A DNA stretch of 64,000 bases, from positions 1-64,000 of the forward strand of contig JADKBN010000002.1 of the NCBI GenBank assembly GCA_016715065.1. Reading direction: 5' to 3'. Under the pieces are notes generated by a model. It saw nothing but the letters and a program-made list of their open reading frames with translations. It was not told the origin of the DNA and searched no databases. The position numbers were made by a program, and so were the translations under genes. Origin of the DNA: Fibrobacterota bacterium. Lineage in GTDB: Bacteria; Fibrobacterota; Fibrobacteria; UBA5070. Every line of letters begins with the position of its first letter. The first letter of the stretch is position 1. Of this stretch, positions 42,485 through 51,570 are shown piece by piece.

Positions 42485-44260
42485 TCAGTGTCCCGGGTCA
42501 GGCGGCAGAGTTGCCAGCTGGAGTCCTGATGAGAGCATCAGGCGCCATCCGCGGCGCCAGGAAGAGGAGTCGGGCGATGCCGAGAGACTCGGGTTGGAAA
42601 GGACCCGGTGGCCCCTGCGCAGCGCGGAGCCGGTGGTGGAAGCGACGCATCCCTCTGTGAAAAATCCCGACACCCACAATGTCGAGCCCGGATGGTTTGC
42701 AAGCCAGTCGGACAATTTCCGGGAAGAGAAAGCGTCGGACGAGGACTTGGAGAAGACAGGACCGTCCAGGCTGTCGAAAGGGGCGACCAGCCTGGCGCCC
42801 AGGCTTCCCTGGATCGCCGCTTGGCGGCGGAAAAGGTTTCCGAAGAAGTCCCGGCGTGAGAACTCGTTGGCGATCCGCAGCACGGGCCATCCCCTGGAGC
42901 GGGCGGTGTCGACGAGTTGTCGGGCTGCAGCGATTGTTTGTTGCGCGAGGGGCGCTTGGGCGGGCCAGGCACCCCGAGGGTCGGCGAAATCGTACTGGAA
43001 ATCGATCAGCAGTACGATGGTATCCGATCCTGGCGCCCTCCTGCCATCGGCCGTGTGAAGGATCGAAGACGAAATCCGGTTTCGTGCCGCGATCGCGGTC
43101 GAGGGAAAATCGGTGAAGAGCCCATCGATTCCCATTTCGTAGAATCGTCGATACTCGTCCGCAGGATCGCCGCGATGGTCCCAGGCCAATCGCCGGGATT
43201 CGTTGCGAAAAGTGAAGGGATGCACGAACAGTCCCGCGCTGTGCGCCCTGCGAACAAGATCTGTCGATGCCTGCAGGATCCCGTCGCGATCATCCAGTTT
43301 CCCGTCTTCGTTGAGATCCATGATCGCCCCGGTGGAGTCGATTCGCCCGCGGAGAGGAAGCAAGTAGCGTTTCCATGGCCCGATGCCATCCGCGTAGGAT
43401 TTCACGTAGGCAAGCCCAGCATCGGTGGTCATCCATGCATAGGATTTGATGCTGTCGGCGGTGCGAGTCCACTCGAAGGGCCGGTGGTTGGGTGCGCGGT
43501 ATTCGAGTTCACCTGTATGCAGGGAATTTTCGGAGGCGTCGAGAAGTTGGACCATGCGCGTTTTCAATCCAAGAGACCGCAGTCGCCGCAAGCTGCCCGG
43601 CTCGAAACTCTGAACGATCACCGGGGCATCGCGAGATGTCCAGCCAGCCCGACGCAGAATCGCCGCCAGGCTATCCTCCAAGGCCATGCCAAGGTCTCGG
43701 TGGAAGGTGGGATGTTTGGTTTCCGGGTAGACCACAATTGGGTGGCCGGTACTTCTGGTGGCTTTGGCCAGTTCGAGAATTTCCTCGAAAGTGGCTAGAT
43801 GCGCTTTTCCGTCCAGATCACGAGATCGCTCGGGATCGGTGGCGATGCCTCCCAATCGTCGGATTTCATCCAGGGTGAAGTCGCAGACAAACCATCCTTC
43901 CTGGGGGATTCCGTCGACGATCTTGCGCGATTTACGTCCCGCGAATTCGCTCAGGGTGGCGATGTTCGTGCTTTTGCCCAGTTCGAGATCGTGACGGGAA
44001 ATAAGCACCCGGTCCTTGGTCATCACCAAATCGGGCTCAATGGCATCGGCTCCCTGGGCGATCGCTTCCCGGTAGGATTCCATGGTGTGTTCGGGTTTGG
44101 TTCCAGATGCTCCTCGATGGCCCACGACCAGCGGCTTCGATCCGTCCAAAGTTGACCATGGATTTTGCGCAGACGCCGTCGCGCCTCGAGCCGCAACCAC
44201 GTGTGCGATGGCCATAAACGCCATGAACGGAATCCGAAAAATGGCGATGGGCATGGTCAT
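42485..44260 (-). CDS. Secreted glycerophosphodiester phosphodiesterase fused to an isochorismatase-like hydrolase
   Basis: The 591-residue product has a signal peptide (IPFMAFMAIAHVVAARG) and starts eight bases after GGAG. The first domain is a GDPD/GlpQ phosphodiesterase: VGHRGASGTKPEHT, GADAIEPDL, ISRHD, IVQSFE and DGLFTDFP. A calcium-loop sequence DLNEDGKLDDRDG sits inside it. The second domain (about 410-591) is isochorismatase-like: IVLLIDFQYDF holds the catalytic Asp and VSGFFTEGCVASTT the nucleophilic Cys. It should hydrolyse glycerophosphodiesters outside the cytoplasm. The substrate of the cysteine hydrolase part is unknown. This fusion is not one I know. Confidence 0.85.
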   Translation of the reverse strand: MTMPIAIFRIPFMAFMAIAHVVAARGATASAQNPWSTLDGSKPLVVGHRGASGTKPEHTMESYREAIAQGADAIEPDLVMTKDRVLISRHDLELGKSTNIATLSEFAGRKSRKIVDGIPQEGWFVCDFTLDEIRRLGGIATDPERSRDLDGKAHLATFEEILELAKATRSTGHPIVVYPETKHPTFHRDLGMALEDSLAAILRRAGWTSRDAPVIVQSFEPGSLRRLRSLGLKTRMVQLLDASENSLHTGELEYRAPNHRPFEWTRTADSIKSYAWMTTDAGLAYVKSYADGIGPWKRYLLPLRGRIDSTGAIMDLNEDGKLDDRDGILQASTDLVRRAHSAGLFVHPFTFRNESRRLAWDHRGDPADEYRRFYEMGIDGLFTDFPSTAIAARNRISSSILHTADGRRAPGSDTIVLLIDFQYDFADPRGAWPAQAPLAQQTIAAARQLVDTARSRGWPVLRIANEFSRRDFFGNLFRRQAAIQGSLGARLVAPFDSLDGPVFSKSSSDAFSSRKLSDWLANHPGSTLWVSGFFTEGCVASTTGSALRRGHRVLSNPSLSASPDSSSWRRGWRLMLSSGLQLATLPPDPGH

Positions 44261-44293
44261 CGAAGGGTCTCCTGATGAGGAAGGAAAGGGTCC

Positions 44294-44311
44294 GGAGCCA
44301 AGAGTGGCTCC
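44294..44311. promoter_or_regulatory. Inverted repeat upstream of the phosphodiesterase fusion gene
   Basis: GGAGCCA and TGGCTCC form a 7-bp stem with a 4-base loop, 34 bases upstream of the start at 44260. No T-run follows on either strand. It could be an operator or a weak terminator of the upstream ABC operon. Confidence 0.3.
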
Positions 44312-44470
44312 ATCTTGTTTCACAACCCCTGGCATTCTCGTGTCGTGCCTGTTGCATTCGCTCGCACTGCGCCGCAGTGGCGATCGTCATAACCCGTTGC
44401 TCCCGCCTTTGCACGGCGATCATGCGAATGCTCGCGAGAGCCCAGCGCGAAAGGACCTCGTCAGGAAGCG

Positions 44471-46369
44471 CTAGTGCGCCTTCACCGCCGTCCAGGCCTC
44501 GTCGTAGAGGCGGCTGGCATTGCCCGGGTCGCTCAGGAACTCCATGCGCCGCAAGGTGAGGGAATCCGGATACACCGAGCGGTCGGCCAGATCCTCCGGG
44601 GTGATCAGGGGCAGAGATGCCTGGTTGGGCGTGGGGTAGCGCACGAAGTTGGCGAGCTGAGCGCCTTTGTCCGCGCGCAGGATCCAATCGATGAACAGGT
44701 GGGCGCCCAGCCGGTTGGGTGCGCGCGAGGTGATCAGCATGTTGTCCAACCACACCACCGAGCCTTCCAAAGGAACGCCGTAGTGCAACGTGGAATCCTC
44801 CTCCATGCGGGACAAAGCATCGCCGTTGAAGACCACTGCCGCGTCCACGAGCGATCCCGCCACCTTGTTCGCGCCGCCCACGGAGCCGTCGAATCCGGCG
44901 CATCCGCGGCGTGCCTTGGCTTTTTGCAGGAGGGCGGTGGCTTCGCGCAGATCGGAGGGGACGGTGGAATTGGGCGAGCGTCCCAATGCCTGCAGGGCCA
45001 GCGCGAGCATGGTGCGGCCTTCGTCCATCAGTACGTATCGGCCGAATCGTGGGTGTTCGGACAAGAGATCGGACCATCGAAGGGAGTCGGGATCCTGCGA
45101 TCCGCGATAGAGGATGCCGGTGGTTCCCCAAAGGTAGGGGGTGGACCATTTGTTCTGGGGGTCGAAAGGGGGAGCCAGGAAACGTGGGGAGACGTTGGCG
45201 AGGTTCGGGATCCGTGCGCGATCCAGCGGCGAGACCAGGCCCAGTCCGGCCAATTGGCGCACGATCACGTCCGAGGCCACAACCACGTCGTAGAGGGCGT
45301 CGCCGCCGGCCTGGAGCTTGGCGACCATCTCTTCCTGTGCTTCGTAGACCTCGATGCGCAGCGGCATTCCCGTGGTCTTTTCGAATTCCTCCACCATGGC
45401 CGGATCGATGTATTCCGAATACATGAGCACCGTCACGGCCTTGTGCTGGGCGCTGGAAGCGTTTTGATGGCGGGATTGCCACCCGAAGAAGGCGAACGTC
45501 CCCAAGGCCGCCACCAAGGCGAGCGCCCCGCCGGCCAGTCCCCAGCGCGCCATGCGGGCGCCGCGACGGTAGTCGTTTTCCAGCCCCGACCACGCCGAGG
45601 CCGCGAGGATGGCCACCAAGGTGGCGCACAGAAGGACGGTGGACAGCGCGTGGATCACGGGCGACAGCCCGCGTCGGACCGAGGCATAGATGGCGATGGG
45701 CAGCGTGGCCGATCCCGGCCCGGAGGTGAAAAACGAGATCACGAAGTCGTCGAGCGACAGCGTGAAGGCGAGCAGGGCGCCGGCCAGGATGGAGCTTCCG
45801 ATCTGGGGCAACAGCACGCGCCGCCAGCCCTGCCAGGTGCTCGCGTAGAGGTCGCGGGCGGCTTCCATCTGTTCGGGTCCGATCGCGGCCAGGCGGGCGC
45901 GCACCACCAGGACCACGAACGAGATCTGGAAGGTGGCGTGGCCCACCACCAGGGTGAGATAGCCTGGCTCCCAGATGGACGAAAATTGTCGCAATACTCC
46001 GAAAGCGCCTACCAGAGCCACGGCGAAGAGGATGTCCGGAGTGACCACCGGAAGCAGGATGGCCCCGTCGAACAGGCGCCGCACCGAGCGCGGCCAGGGT
46101 GTGCGGTGCAGCGAGATGGCCAGTAGCGTTCCCAGCAAGGTGGAGACCAGGGTGGACAGACTCGCCACCACCAGGGTGTTCCAGGCGGCCTCCAGGATGG
46201 AGGCGTCGTGCGACAATTTCCGGTACCATTCCAGGGTCGCGCCCGCCCAGCGCAGCCCGTGGCGATCGGAGTTCACCGACGAGATCGCCACGGCCAGTAG
46301 AGGGATGAACAGAAGGGCCATTCCCGCCCAAGACAAGATCCGTGCGTAAGCGGGGACGCGCCGGCTCAT
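44471..46369 (-). CDS. Polyamine-type ABC transporter permease fused to its substrate-binding protein (PotC-PotD)
   Basis: The 632-residue product begins with a PotC-type permease (about 1-265) with six membrane segments and the EAA motif MEAARDLYASTWQGWRRVLL. An additional helix (GLAGGALALVAALGTFAFFG) is followed by a PotD/spermidine-type periplasmic binding domain (about 300-632): VTVLMYSEYIDPAMVEEFEK, PYLWGTTGILY, DNMLITSRAP, FIDWILR. The extra helix replaces the signal peptide and tethers the binding protein. It overlaps the upstream permease by ATGA. The transporter likely imports spermidine, putrescine or a related cation. Confidence 0.88.
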   Translation of the reverse strand: MSRRVPAYARILSWAGMALLFIPLLAVAISSVNSDRHGLRWAGATLEWYRKLSHDASILEAAWNTLVVASLSTLVSTLLGTLLAISLHRTPWPRSVRRLFDGAILLPVVTPDILFAVALVGAFGVLRQFSSIWEPGYLTLVVGHATFQISFVVLVVRARLAAIGPEQMEAARDLYASTWQGWRRVLLPQIGSSILAGALLAFTLSLDDFVISFFTSGPGSATLPIAIYASVRRGLSPVIHALSTVLLCATLVAILAASAWSGLENDYRRGARMARWGLAGGALALVAALGTFAFFGWQSRHQNASSAQHKAVTVLMYSEYIDPAMVEEFEKTTGMPLRIEVYEAQEEMVAKLQAGGDALYDVVVASDVIVRQLAGLGLVSPLDRARIPNLANVSPRFLAPPFDPQNKWSTPYLWGTTGILYRGSQDPDSLRWSDLLSEHPRFGRYVLMDEGRTMLALALQALGRSPNSTVPSDLREATALLQKAKARRGCAGFDGSVGGANKVAGSLVDAAVVFNGDALSRMEEDSTLHYGVPLEGSVVWLDNMLITSRAPNRLGAHLFIDWILRADKGAQLANFVRYPTPNQASLPLITPEDLADRSVYPDSLTLRRMEFLSDPGNASRLYDEAWTAVKAH

Positions 46370-47283
46370 GGGGCCTTCCCCGTGTCGCGCGAGGAACTTC
46401 CCGCATGGCGAAGGAGGATCCAAAGCGACACGAGCGATCCCGCGATCAGGACCAGGCCCGCCATGGCGCCGAAGGGCCAGTCGGAGGCGGACCCGAACTG
46501 CTGCTGGACCAGATTGCCCACCAGCATGGTGCGCGAGCCGCCCAGCAGATCGGAGACCACGAACATGCCCAGCGATGGAATTGCCGTGAGCACCACGGCG
46601 GCCACCAGGCCCGGCACGATCTGCGGCAGCACCCCGTGGCGGAAGGTGCGCCAGGCGCCGGCGTGCAGATCGCGGGCGGCTTCCACGATCGACCAGTCGA
46701 GCCGCTCGGCGGAGGCGTACAACGGCAGGATGGCGAATGGCAACATGCACGAGACCATGCCCAGCAGCACCGCGGTCCATCCTGGATACATGGCTTGTTC
46801 GGCTCCCAGGACCCCGATCCAACGGGCCAGTCGCACGGGCGGTGATTGCGCGCCCAAAAGCAACATCCAGGCGTAGGTGCGCACCACCAGGTTGATGCAG
46901 GAGGGCACGGTGACCAGGGCCATCAGCGCCAACCTGGCCGTGCGACCGCGATCGCAGATCCAAAAGGCCATGGGCAGCGCCAAGGCCAGGCAGGCGATGG
47001 TGGTGACCACGGCGAAGACACCGGAACGCAGGAGAATTTCAAGGTGGTCGGAACTCCAGCCGAACAAGCCCCACCCGGCGATCCGTCGGAGGTTTTCCAA
47101 GGAAAAGGTCCAGTCCACCGATCCGTAGGCCCCGCGGCGTGCGAAGGCGAGCACCGCCAAGCCTCCCACCGGCAGCACCAGGAATGCCAGGAGCCATCCG
47201 AGCCCCGGAAACCCCAACAGGGCTCCCACCAGGCGCATGCTTGCACGGGAGGTCACCCGCCCTTCGTGGACTTCGGTGGCCAT
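46366..47283 (-). CDS. Polyamine-type ABC transporter permease (PotB-like)
   Basis: The 305-residue membrane protein has six predicted helices and the EAA motif in VEAARDLHAGAWRTFRHGVL, as in PotB permeases. The start at 47283 overlaps the stop of the ATPase gene by one base (TGATG) and its end overlaps the next gene by four (46366-46369). With the ATPase and the permease-binding-protein fusion it completes an importer. Confidence 0.88.
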   Translation of the reverse strand: MATEVHEGRVTSRASMRLVGALLGFPGLGWLLAFLVLPVGGLAVLAFARRGAYGSVDWTFSLENLRRIAGWGLFGWSSDHLEILLRSGVFAVVTTIACLALALPMAFWICDRGRTARLALMALVTVPSCINLVVRTYAWMLLLGAQSPPVRLARWIGVLGAEQAMYPGWTAVLLGMVSCMLPFAILPLYASAERLDWSIVEAARDLHAGAWRTFRHGVLPQIVPGLVAAVVLTAIPSLGMFVVSDLLGGSRTMLVGNLVQQQFGSASDWPFGAMAGLVLIAGSLVSLWILLRHAGSSSRDTGKAP

Positions 47284-48326
47284 CAGTCGCGCAACACCTG
47301 GATGTCGTCGGCGGAGAGTTCCAGCCACAACTCCTGTCCGGCTTCGTGGTGGGTGTCGGTTTCTGTCAGAACCCGCAGGGAAACGGGTCCGCATTCCACG
47401 GAAAGCTCCCAGTGGTCGCCGCGGAACAGGCGGATGGCCACCGTGCCGCGCACGCCGTTGCAGGCCGGTGCGGCATCGCGGATCTCGATGTCTTCGGGCC
47501 GGATGGCCAGGGTGCCTTCCTTCCAAGGTGGGTCGCGAGGAACCGACAGCGGTCCCAGCGGCGTTTCCACGGAACTCGCCGAGATCCGCTTGGCGGAAAG
47601 CAGGTTGGCCCGTCCCAGGAACGAGGCCACGAACTTGGAGACCGGTCGATCCCACACGTCTTCGGCGGTGCCGTCCTGCACGATGGATCCTCCGTCCATC
47701 ACCAAGATGCGATCCGACACCGCGATCGCCTCGTCCTGGTCGTGGGTCACCAGAAGGAAGGTAGTGTCGGTCTTGCGCTGGAGCGAACGCAATTCCAGCT
47801 GCAGGTCGTGGCGCAGATGCGCATCCAGCGCGGACATGGGCTCGTCCAGCAAAAGAACGTCCGGTTCCACCGCCAGGGCTCGGGCCAGGGCCACGCGCTG
47901 GCGCTGGCCTCCGGAAAGCTCCGACGGGTGGCGCGCGGCGAGTTCGCCGATGCGGACCATCTCCAGGACGGAGTCGACCCGGCGACGGATTTCGTCGTTG
48001 GGAATCTTCTTGGAGCGCAGCCCGAACGCCACGTTCTCGCGCACGTCCAGGTGGGGAAACAACGCGTAGTTCTGGAACACGGTGTTCACGGGCCGCTTGT
48101 GGGGAGGCAGAGCGAGAAGGTCGCGGCCGGCGAGGGTCGCCGTTCCGCGATCGGCGGCTTCGAAACCGGCCAGGATCCGCAGGAACGTGGTCTTGCCGCA
48201 GCCGGAAGGCCCCAGGAGCGTGATGAACTGGCCGTCGGGGACCTCCAGAGAAAGGTCGCGCAAAACCTGCAAGGAGCCGAAGCTCTTGGAGAGTCCTGTG
48301 ATCTTGAGGTCAAGTGGCTCGCCCAT
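47283..48326 (-). CDS. Polyamine-type ABC transporter ATP-binding protein (PotA-like)
   Basis: The 347-residue ATPase has the Walker A GPSGCGKTT, Q-loop FQNYALFPHL, signature LSGGQRQRVALARAL, Walker B VLLLDEPMSALDA and the His switch THDQDEA. A C-terminal TOBE-type regulatory domain follows (LAIRPEDIEIRDA). The start at 48326 is nine bases after GGAGGG; longer in-frame extensions are not supported. It is the first gene of the three-gene importer operon and diverges from the pentapeptide gene. Confidence 0.9.
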   Translation of the reverse strand: MGEPLDLKITGLSKSFGSLQVLRDLSLEVPDGQFITLLGPSGCGKTTFLRILAGFEAADRGTATLAGRDLLALPPHKRPVNTVFQNYALFPHLDVRENVAFGLRSKKIPNDEIRRRVDSVLEMVRIGELAARHPSELSGGQRQRVALARALAVEPDVLLLDEPMSALDAHLRHDLQLELRSLQRKTDTTFLLVTHDQDEAIAVSDRILVMDGGSIVQDGTAEDVWDRPVSKFVASFLGRANLLSAKRISASSVETPLGPLSVPRDPPWKEGTLAIRPEDIEIRDAAPACNGVRGTVAIRLFRGDHWELSVECGPVSLRVLTETDTHHEAGQELWLELSADDIQVLRD

Positions 48327-48475
48327 CCGTCCGTTCCCTCCGCGCCGTCCGGTGCGGTATGCCCATGGAGCATGGGCCACCGCCGGGATTGCATCGATAG
48401 CCAAAGATGCAAAACATGATTCCCGTGGATTCTCCTAGTTTGCGTCTTGCAACATCGTCGTGGAGAAGGAGTCGC
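48327..48475. promoter_or_regulatory. Divergent promoter region between the ABC operon and the pentapeptide gene
   Basis: This 149-bp spacer contains both divergent promoters. A GGTGCGGTATGCCCATGGAG stretch contains small inverted elements, but no clear promoter boxes or operators could be assigned by eye. Confidence 0.35.
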
Positions 48476-49078
48476 ATGGACTGCAGGGAGAACGGTAGGT
48501 TGGATCCCTTCGTTTCGAACACCGAGCATCGCGGGCTGGTACTGGTCGGGGGAGACTTCTCCGATCGGCAGGCGGATTCGGTGGCGATCAAATCCTCGAC
48601 CTTCGAGAAGGTTCGCCTCGCTCGGACCGCCTTGCGGAAGCCGGAATTCGAAGTTGTTTCGTTCCGAGGATGCGACATGGCCAACGGCGACTGGGAGGAG
48701 TCGATCCTGGCCAAGGTGGAGATGGACGAATGCCGCATGACGGGCATCGGCATGGTCCACGCGGCGTTGGCGGATTGCCGGTTCGTTTCCTGCGAAGCGA
48801 AGATGGCCAATTTCCGGTTCTCGGCGATGAAGAAGACGAATTTCGTTGGATGCTCCCTGCGCAACGCCGATTTCCAGCGAGCGGACCTTCGCGGAACGGT
48901 TTTCGAGGATTGCGACCTGCGCGGTGCCCAGATGTCCTTCGCCAAGCTGGATGGCGTCGTGTTCTGCGGTTCGCAGATCGATGACCTGCAAGTGGGTGTG
49001 GACGATCTGCGCGGTGCGATCGTGGATGCTTCGCAGGCGGCCTACTTGGCAGGCTTGATGGGGCTGGTGATCCGGTAG
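48476..49078 (+). CDS. Pentapeptide-repeat protein
   Basis: The 200-residue product starts at 48476, five bases after AAGGAG. Most of it consists of five-residue repeats of the A(D/N)LXX/CXF type: FRGCDMANGDWEESIL, CRFVSCEAKMANFRFSAMKK, NFVGCSLRNADFQRADLRGT, VFEDCDLRGAQMSFAKLDGV. They should form a right-handed quadrilateral beta helix. Such proteins include gyrase-protecting Qnr/MfpA types and many of unknown role. Nothing here identifies the target. Confidence 0.85.
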   Translation: MDCRENGRLDPFVSNTEHRGLVLVGGDFSDRQADSVAIKSSTFEKVRLARTALRKPEFEVVSFRGCDMANGDWEESILAKVEMDECRMTGIGMVHAALADCRFVSCEAKMANFRFSAMKKTNFVGCSLRNADFQRADLRGTVFEDCDLRGAQMSFAKLDGVVFCGSQIDDLQVGVDDLRGAIVDASQAAYLAGLMGLVIR

Positions 49079-49120
49079 GAGCTGTACTGCCGGCGAGGGA
49101 GGGGGCAAGAGCCCTTGGTC

Positions 49121-49639
49121 TCAGAGCCAGGTCTTCGCCCTGTATTCCCTCCACGCCTGGCCGTATTTCGATTCCATGTGCCGCTCCTCCTCCGAACGCC
49201 ATCGCCAGACCGCGGCCGCGGCCACGGCGCCCACCAGGAGGCTTGTGGCGGAGTTGTTCCACAGAGGCCATCCCGAAAGCCACATCAGGAAGCCCGTGTA
49301 CATGGGGTGACGGATTTTGGCATAGAGTCCGGTGGTGGCGAGGTGTTCGATGTTCTCCAAGCCTTTGAGCTGGATGACCCCGCCCAGGAAAAGCCCCCAT
49401 CCGAGCACGTTGGCCGCCAGTCCTGCCCAGCGGAGCCAGGTGGGAAATTCGATCCTCCACGGGTCCAGCGGACAGAGGTTCGACCAGCTCGCCCACATCG
49501 CGCACATGTCCAGGAACACCAACGCGAACACGAGCTTGTCGCGAGGATCGAGTCGTCCCTGCTTGCGCAGATGCTCGTAGAGGAACCGAAAAGCGATGGT
49601 GGCGAAAAAGACGCCGACCAGAAGGAAGTAGGTGATCAT
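49121..49639 (-). CDS. Isoprenylcysteine carboxyl methyltransferase-family membrane protein
   Basis: The 172-residue product has four to five hydrophobic helices (MITYFLLVGVFFATIAF, LVFALVFLDMCAMW, WAGLAANVLGWGLFLGGVI) and the ICMT/PEMT signature TTGLYAKIRHPMYTGF with EEERHMESKYGQAWREY at the C-terminus. The protein may methylate a lipid or small substrate at the membrane. In-frame sequence upstream of 49639 lacks support. It diverges from the AraC-GyrI gene. Confidence 0.85.
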   Translation of the reverse strand: MITYFLLVGVFFATIAFRFLYEHLRKQGRLDPRDKLVFALVFLDMCAMWASWSNLCPLDPWRIEFPTWLRWAGLAANVLGWGLFLGGVIQLKGLENIEHLATTGLYAKIRHPMYTGFLMWLSGWPLWNNSATSLLVGAVAAAAVWRWRSEEERHMESKYGQAWREYRAKTWL

Positions 49640-49769
49640 GGCTGGATCCAGGGAAGTGAGGGTGTGGCGTGCGACGCTCCACCGGTGTCTTGGGGCAAAA
49701 CTAGATTGCCGCGATCCCGTCCATGTTACGCCAGGAGGATACCCGCTGAGATCCGACATCGCTCCCGAA

Positions 49770-50711
49770 ATGGCCAGGGCCGAATACTACGCGCGCATCC
49801 ACAAGGTGATCGACCATATCGAGCGGCAACTGGACCAGGAATTGACGGTGGAAGGTCTCGCACTGATCGGGTGTTTTTCCCCGTACCATTTCCATCGCGT
49901 CTTCGGGGCGGTGGTGGGGGAGCCACTCATGGCTTTCGTGACGCGGTTGCGCCTGGAAAAAGCCGCCAAGCTCCTGGCCCACGAGCGATCCACCTCGGTC
50001 TCGAGCATCGCCCAGCGTGTGGGAATCGGCGATTCCAGCGTTTTCGCTCGCGCGTTCAAGCGGGAGTTCGGCGTGTCGGCCAGCCGATGGCGCGAGGGGC
50101 ATCGCCCCCAGCGCGCGAATAGCAAGCAAGGCAAAGAGGAGCGCAAGCAGGGCAAAGACTTCGAGACGTTCCGCGACCATCTTGATGAGACACCATCATC
50201 GAGGAGGTTTCCCATGCAGAACGAAGAGGTCCAGATCCAGGTCGAAGTACGCGACGCAGCGCCCAAGTGGTTCGCCTATGTCCGCCACATCGGCCCGTAC
50301 GCGGGCGACGCCGAGCTTTTTGGGCGCCTCTTCGGCAAGGTGTTCTCGTGGGCTGGCCCGCGAGGTCTCATCGGCCCGGAAGCTCGCGCGCTCACCATCT
50401 ACCACGACGACCCGGAGGTGACGTCTCCCGAAAAATTGCGCATCAGCGTCGGGGTCACCGTCGCGGCCGGGACCCCGGTTGATGGCGAGATCGGACTTAT
50501 GGAAATCCCGGCCGGCAAATACGCTGTCGCAACGTGCGCCATCCACCCCGGGCAGTACATCGCCGCTTGGAACGCACTCATGAATTGGTTCCCCTCCAGC
50601 GGTTGGCAGCCCGACGATCGGCCTTGCTTCGAGTTGCACCTGAATGATCCCGCGACGGATCCGGAGGGACTCCACCGCCTCGAGCTCTGGGAGTCGGCCC
50701 GGCCACTCTGA
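49770..50711 (+). CDS. AraC-family regulator with GyrI-like ligand-binding domain
   Basis: The 313-residue product has an N-terminal AraC HTH pair (LTVEGLALIGCFSPYHFHRV, SSIAQRVGIGDSSVFARAFK), a Lys/Gln-rich linker, and a GyrI-like domain (about 150-313) with WFAYVRHIGPYAGDAELFGR, PAGKYAVATCAIHP and CFELHLNDP. The ATG at 49770 has no nearby ribosome binding site. A CTG at 49746 lies five bases after GGAGGAT and could be a non-canonical start adding eight residues. Such regulators respond to drugs or other small amphipathic molecules. The PadR and UvrA-like genes downstream point to the same theme. Confidence 0.87.
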   Translation: MARAEYYARIHKVIDHIERQLDQELTVEGLALIGCFSPYHFHRVFGAVVGEPLMAFVTRLRLEKAAKLLAHERSTSVSSIAQRVGIGDSSVFARAFKREFGVSASRWREGHRPQRANSKQGKEERKQGKDFETFRDHLDETPSSRRFPMQNEEVQIQVEVRDAAPKWFAYVRHIGPYAGDAELFGRLFGKVFSWAGPRGLIGPEARALTIYHDDPEVTSPEKLRISVGVTVAAGTPVDGEIGLMEIPAGKYAVATCAIHPGQYIAAWNALMNWFPSSGWQPDDRPCFELHLNDPATDPEGLHRLELWESARPL

Positions 50712-50801
50712 GGCGCCGCCCTCGTTTTTGAACGGTGTACAGCATTGCATCACCCCGAGTCGCGTCTGCATATTACGCAGGTGCACTATAGGGAGGACAC
50801 G

Positions 50802-51353
50802 ATGCAATCCAACAAGCCTGTCATCTGCAACGCCGAGGCCACCATTCTCGGCCTGCTCTCCGAAGGTCCGAGACACCCCTACCAGATCTCGCTCGATGTC
50901 GAAGAGCGGGGCATGCAGACCTGGTCGGAGCTCTCGCGCACCACCGTCTACAAGATGCTGCGCCGACTGGAGCTCAAGCGCCTGGTCAAAGGGACTTCCG
51001 AAGCCACGTCCGGGGGGCGCAAGCGCTGCATCTACCGACCCACCGCCAAGGGGACGGCCGCGCTAGCCGGATACATCGAGCAGGAATTGTCGCACCATGC
51101 CACCCACAAGTCGCCTTTCGACGCGGCCATCTACTGGAGCGACCGTCTGCCGAACCGGGAAGTCGCCCGGCTGCTGGGCGAGTACCGCAAGCAGCTGGGG
51201 GAAGCCATCGGATTCTGGAAGTGCATGGTCGAATATCTCGCCGACAACGGCTGTCCCAAATCCGACCAGGCGCTGTGCGATCGAAAGGCGCACATGTTGG
51301 ATGGTGAACTCGCCTGGCTCGACAAATACACCCAGGAACTCGGCCATGAATGA
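50802..51353 (+). CDS. PadR-family transcriptional regulator
   Basis: The 183-residue protein starts five bases after GGGAGGAC. It has the PadR winged helix (ATILGLLSEGPRHPYQISLD, LSRTTVYKMLRRLELKRLVK, KRCIYRPTAKGTAALAGYIE) and a helical C-terminal domain. Its stop overlaps the start of a broken UvrA-like gene by several bases (51346-51353). Operons of a PadR regulator with a UvrA-like ATPase occur in other genomes, so this was probably a functional pair. Confidence 0.9.
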   Translation: MQSNKPVICNAEATILGLLSEGPRHPYQISLDVEERGMQTWSELSRTTVYKMLRRLELKRLVKGTSEATSGGRKRCIYRPTAKGTAALAGYIEQELSHHATHKSPFDAAIYWSDRLPNREVARLLGEYRKQLGEAIGFWKCMVEYLADNGCPKSDQALCDRKAHMLDGELAWLDKYTQELGHE

Positions 51354-51516
51354 ACCCATCGAGATCCGCGGAGCGCGGGTCCACAGCTTCAAGAGCATCG
51401 ATCTGGACATCCCGCGCGGAAAGCTTGCGGTGTTCTCCGGAGTGTCCTGAGCGGGGAAGTCGTCGTTGGTGTTCGACACCCGCTGGGTGGAGGCGCAACG
51501 GCAACTCGTGGCGAGT
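51346..51516 (+). pseudogene. Truncated UvrA-like ABC ATPase remnant
   Basis: Translation gives the UvrA N-terminus (IEIRGARVHSFKSIDLDIPR, GKLAVFSGVS), then TGA at 51448-51450, then in the same frame AGKSSLVFDTRWVEAQRQLV and ASL. The UvrA P-loop region normally reads GVSGSGKSSL, so the stop replaces a residue inside the Walker A motif. After about 51516 the similarity ends and over 850 expected residues are missing, so this is a deletion remnant as well as a nonsense mutant. Confidence 0.8.
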
Positions 51517-51570
51517 CTGATCGGGTGGTTTTTTGTGAGGGACACGGCATCTAGGGGTGACGAATGGAAA

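Noticed and set aside
44474..46126. Plus-strand frame opposite the PotC-PotD gene
   Set aside because: No domain, and Gln/Gly/His-rich composition typical of a shadow frame.
51448..51450. TGA in the UvrA remnant as selenocysteine
   Set aside because: The position is normally a Gly/Ser in Walker A, and the gene is also truncated, so simple decay explains it.
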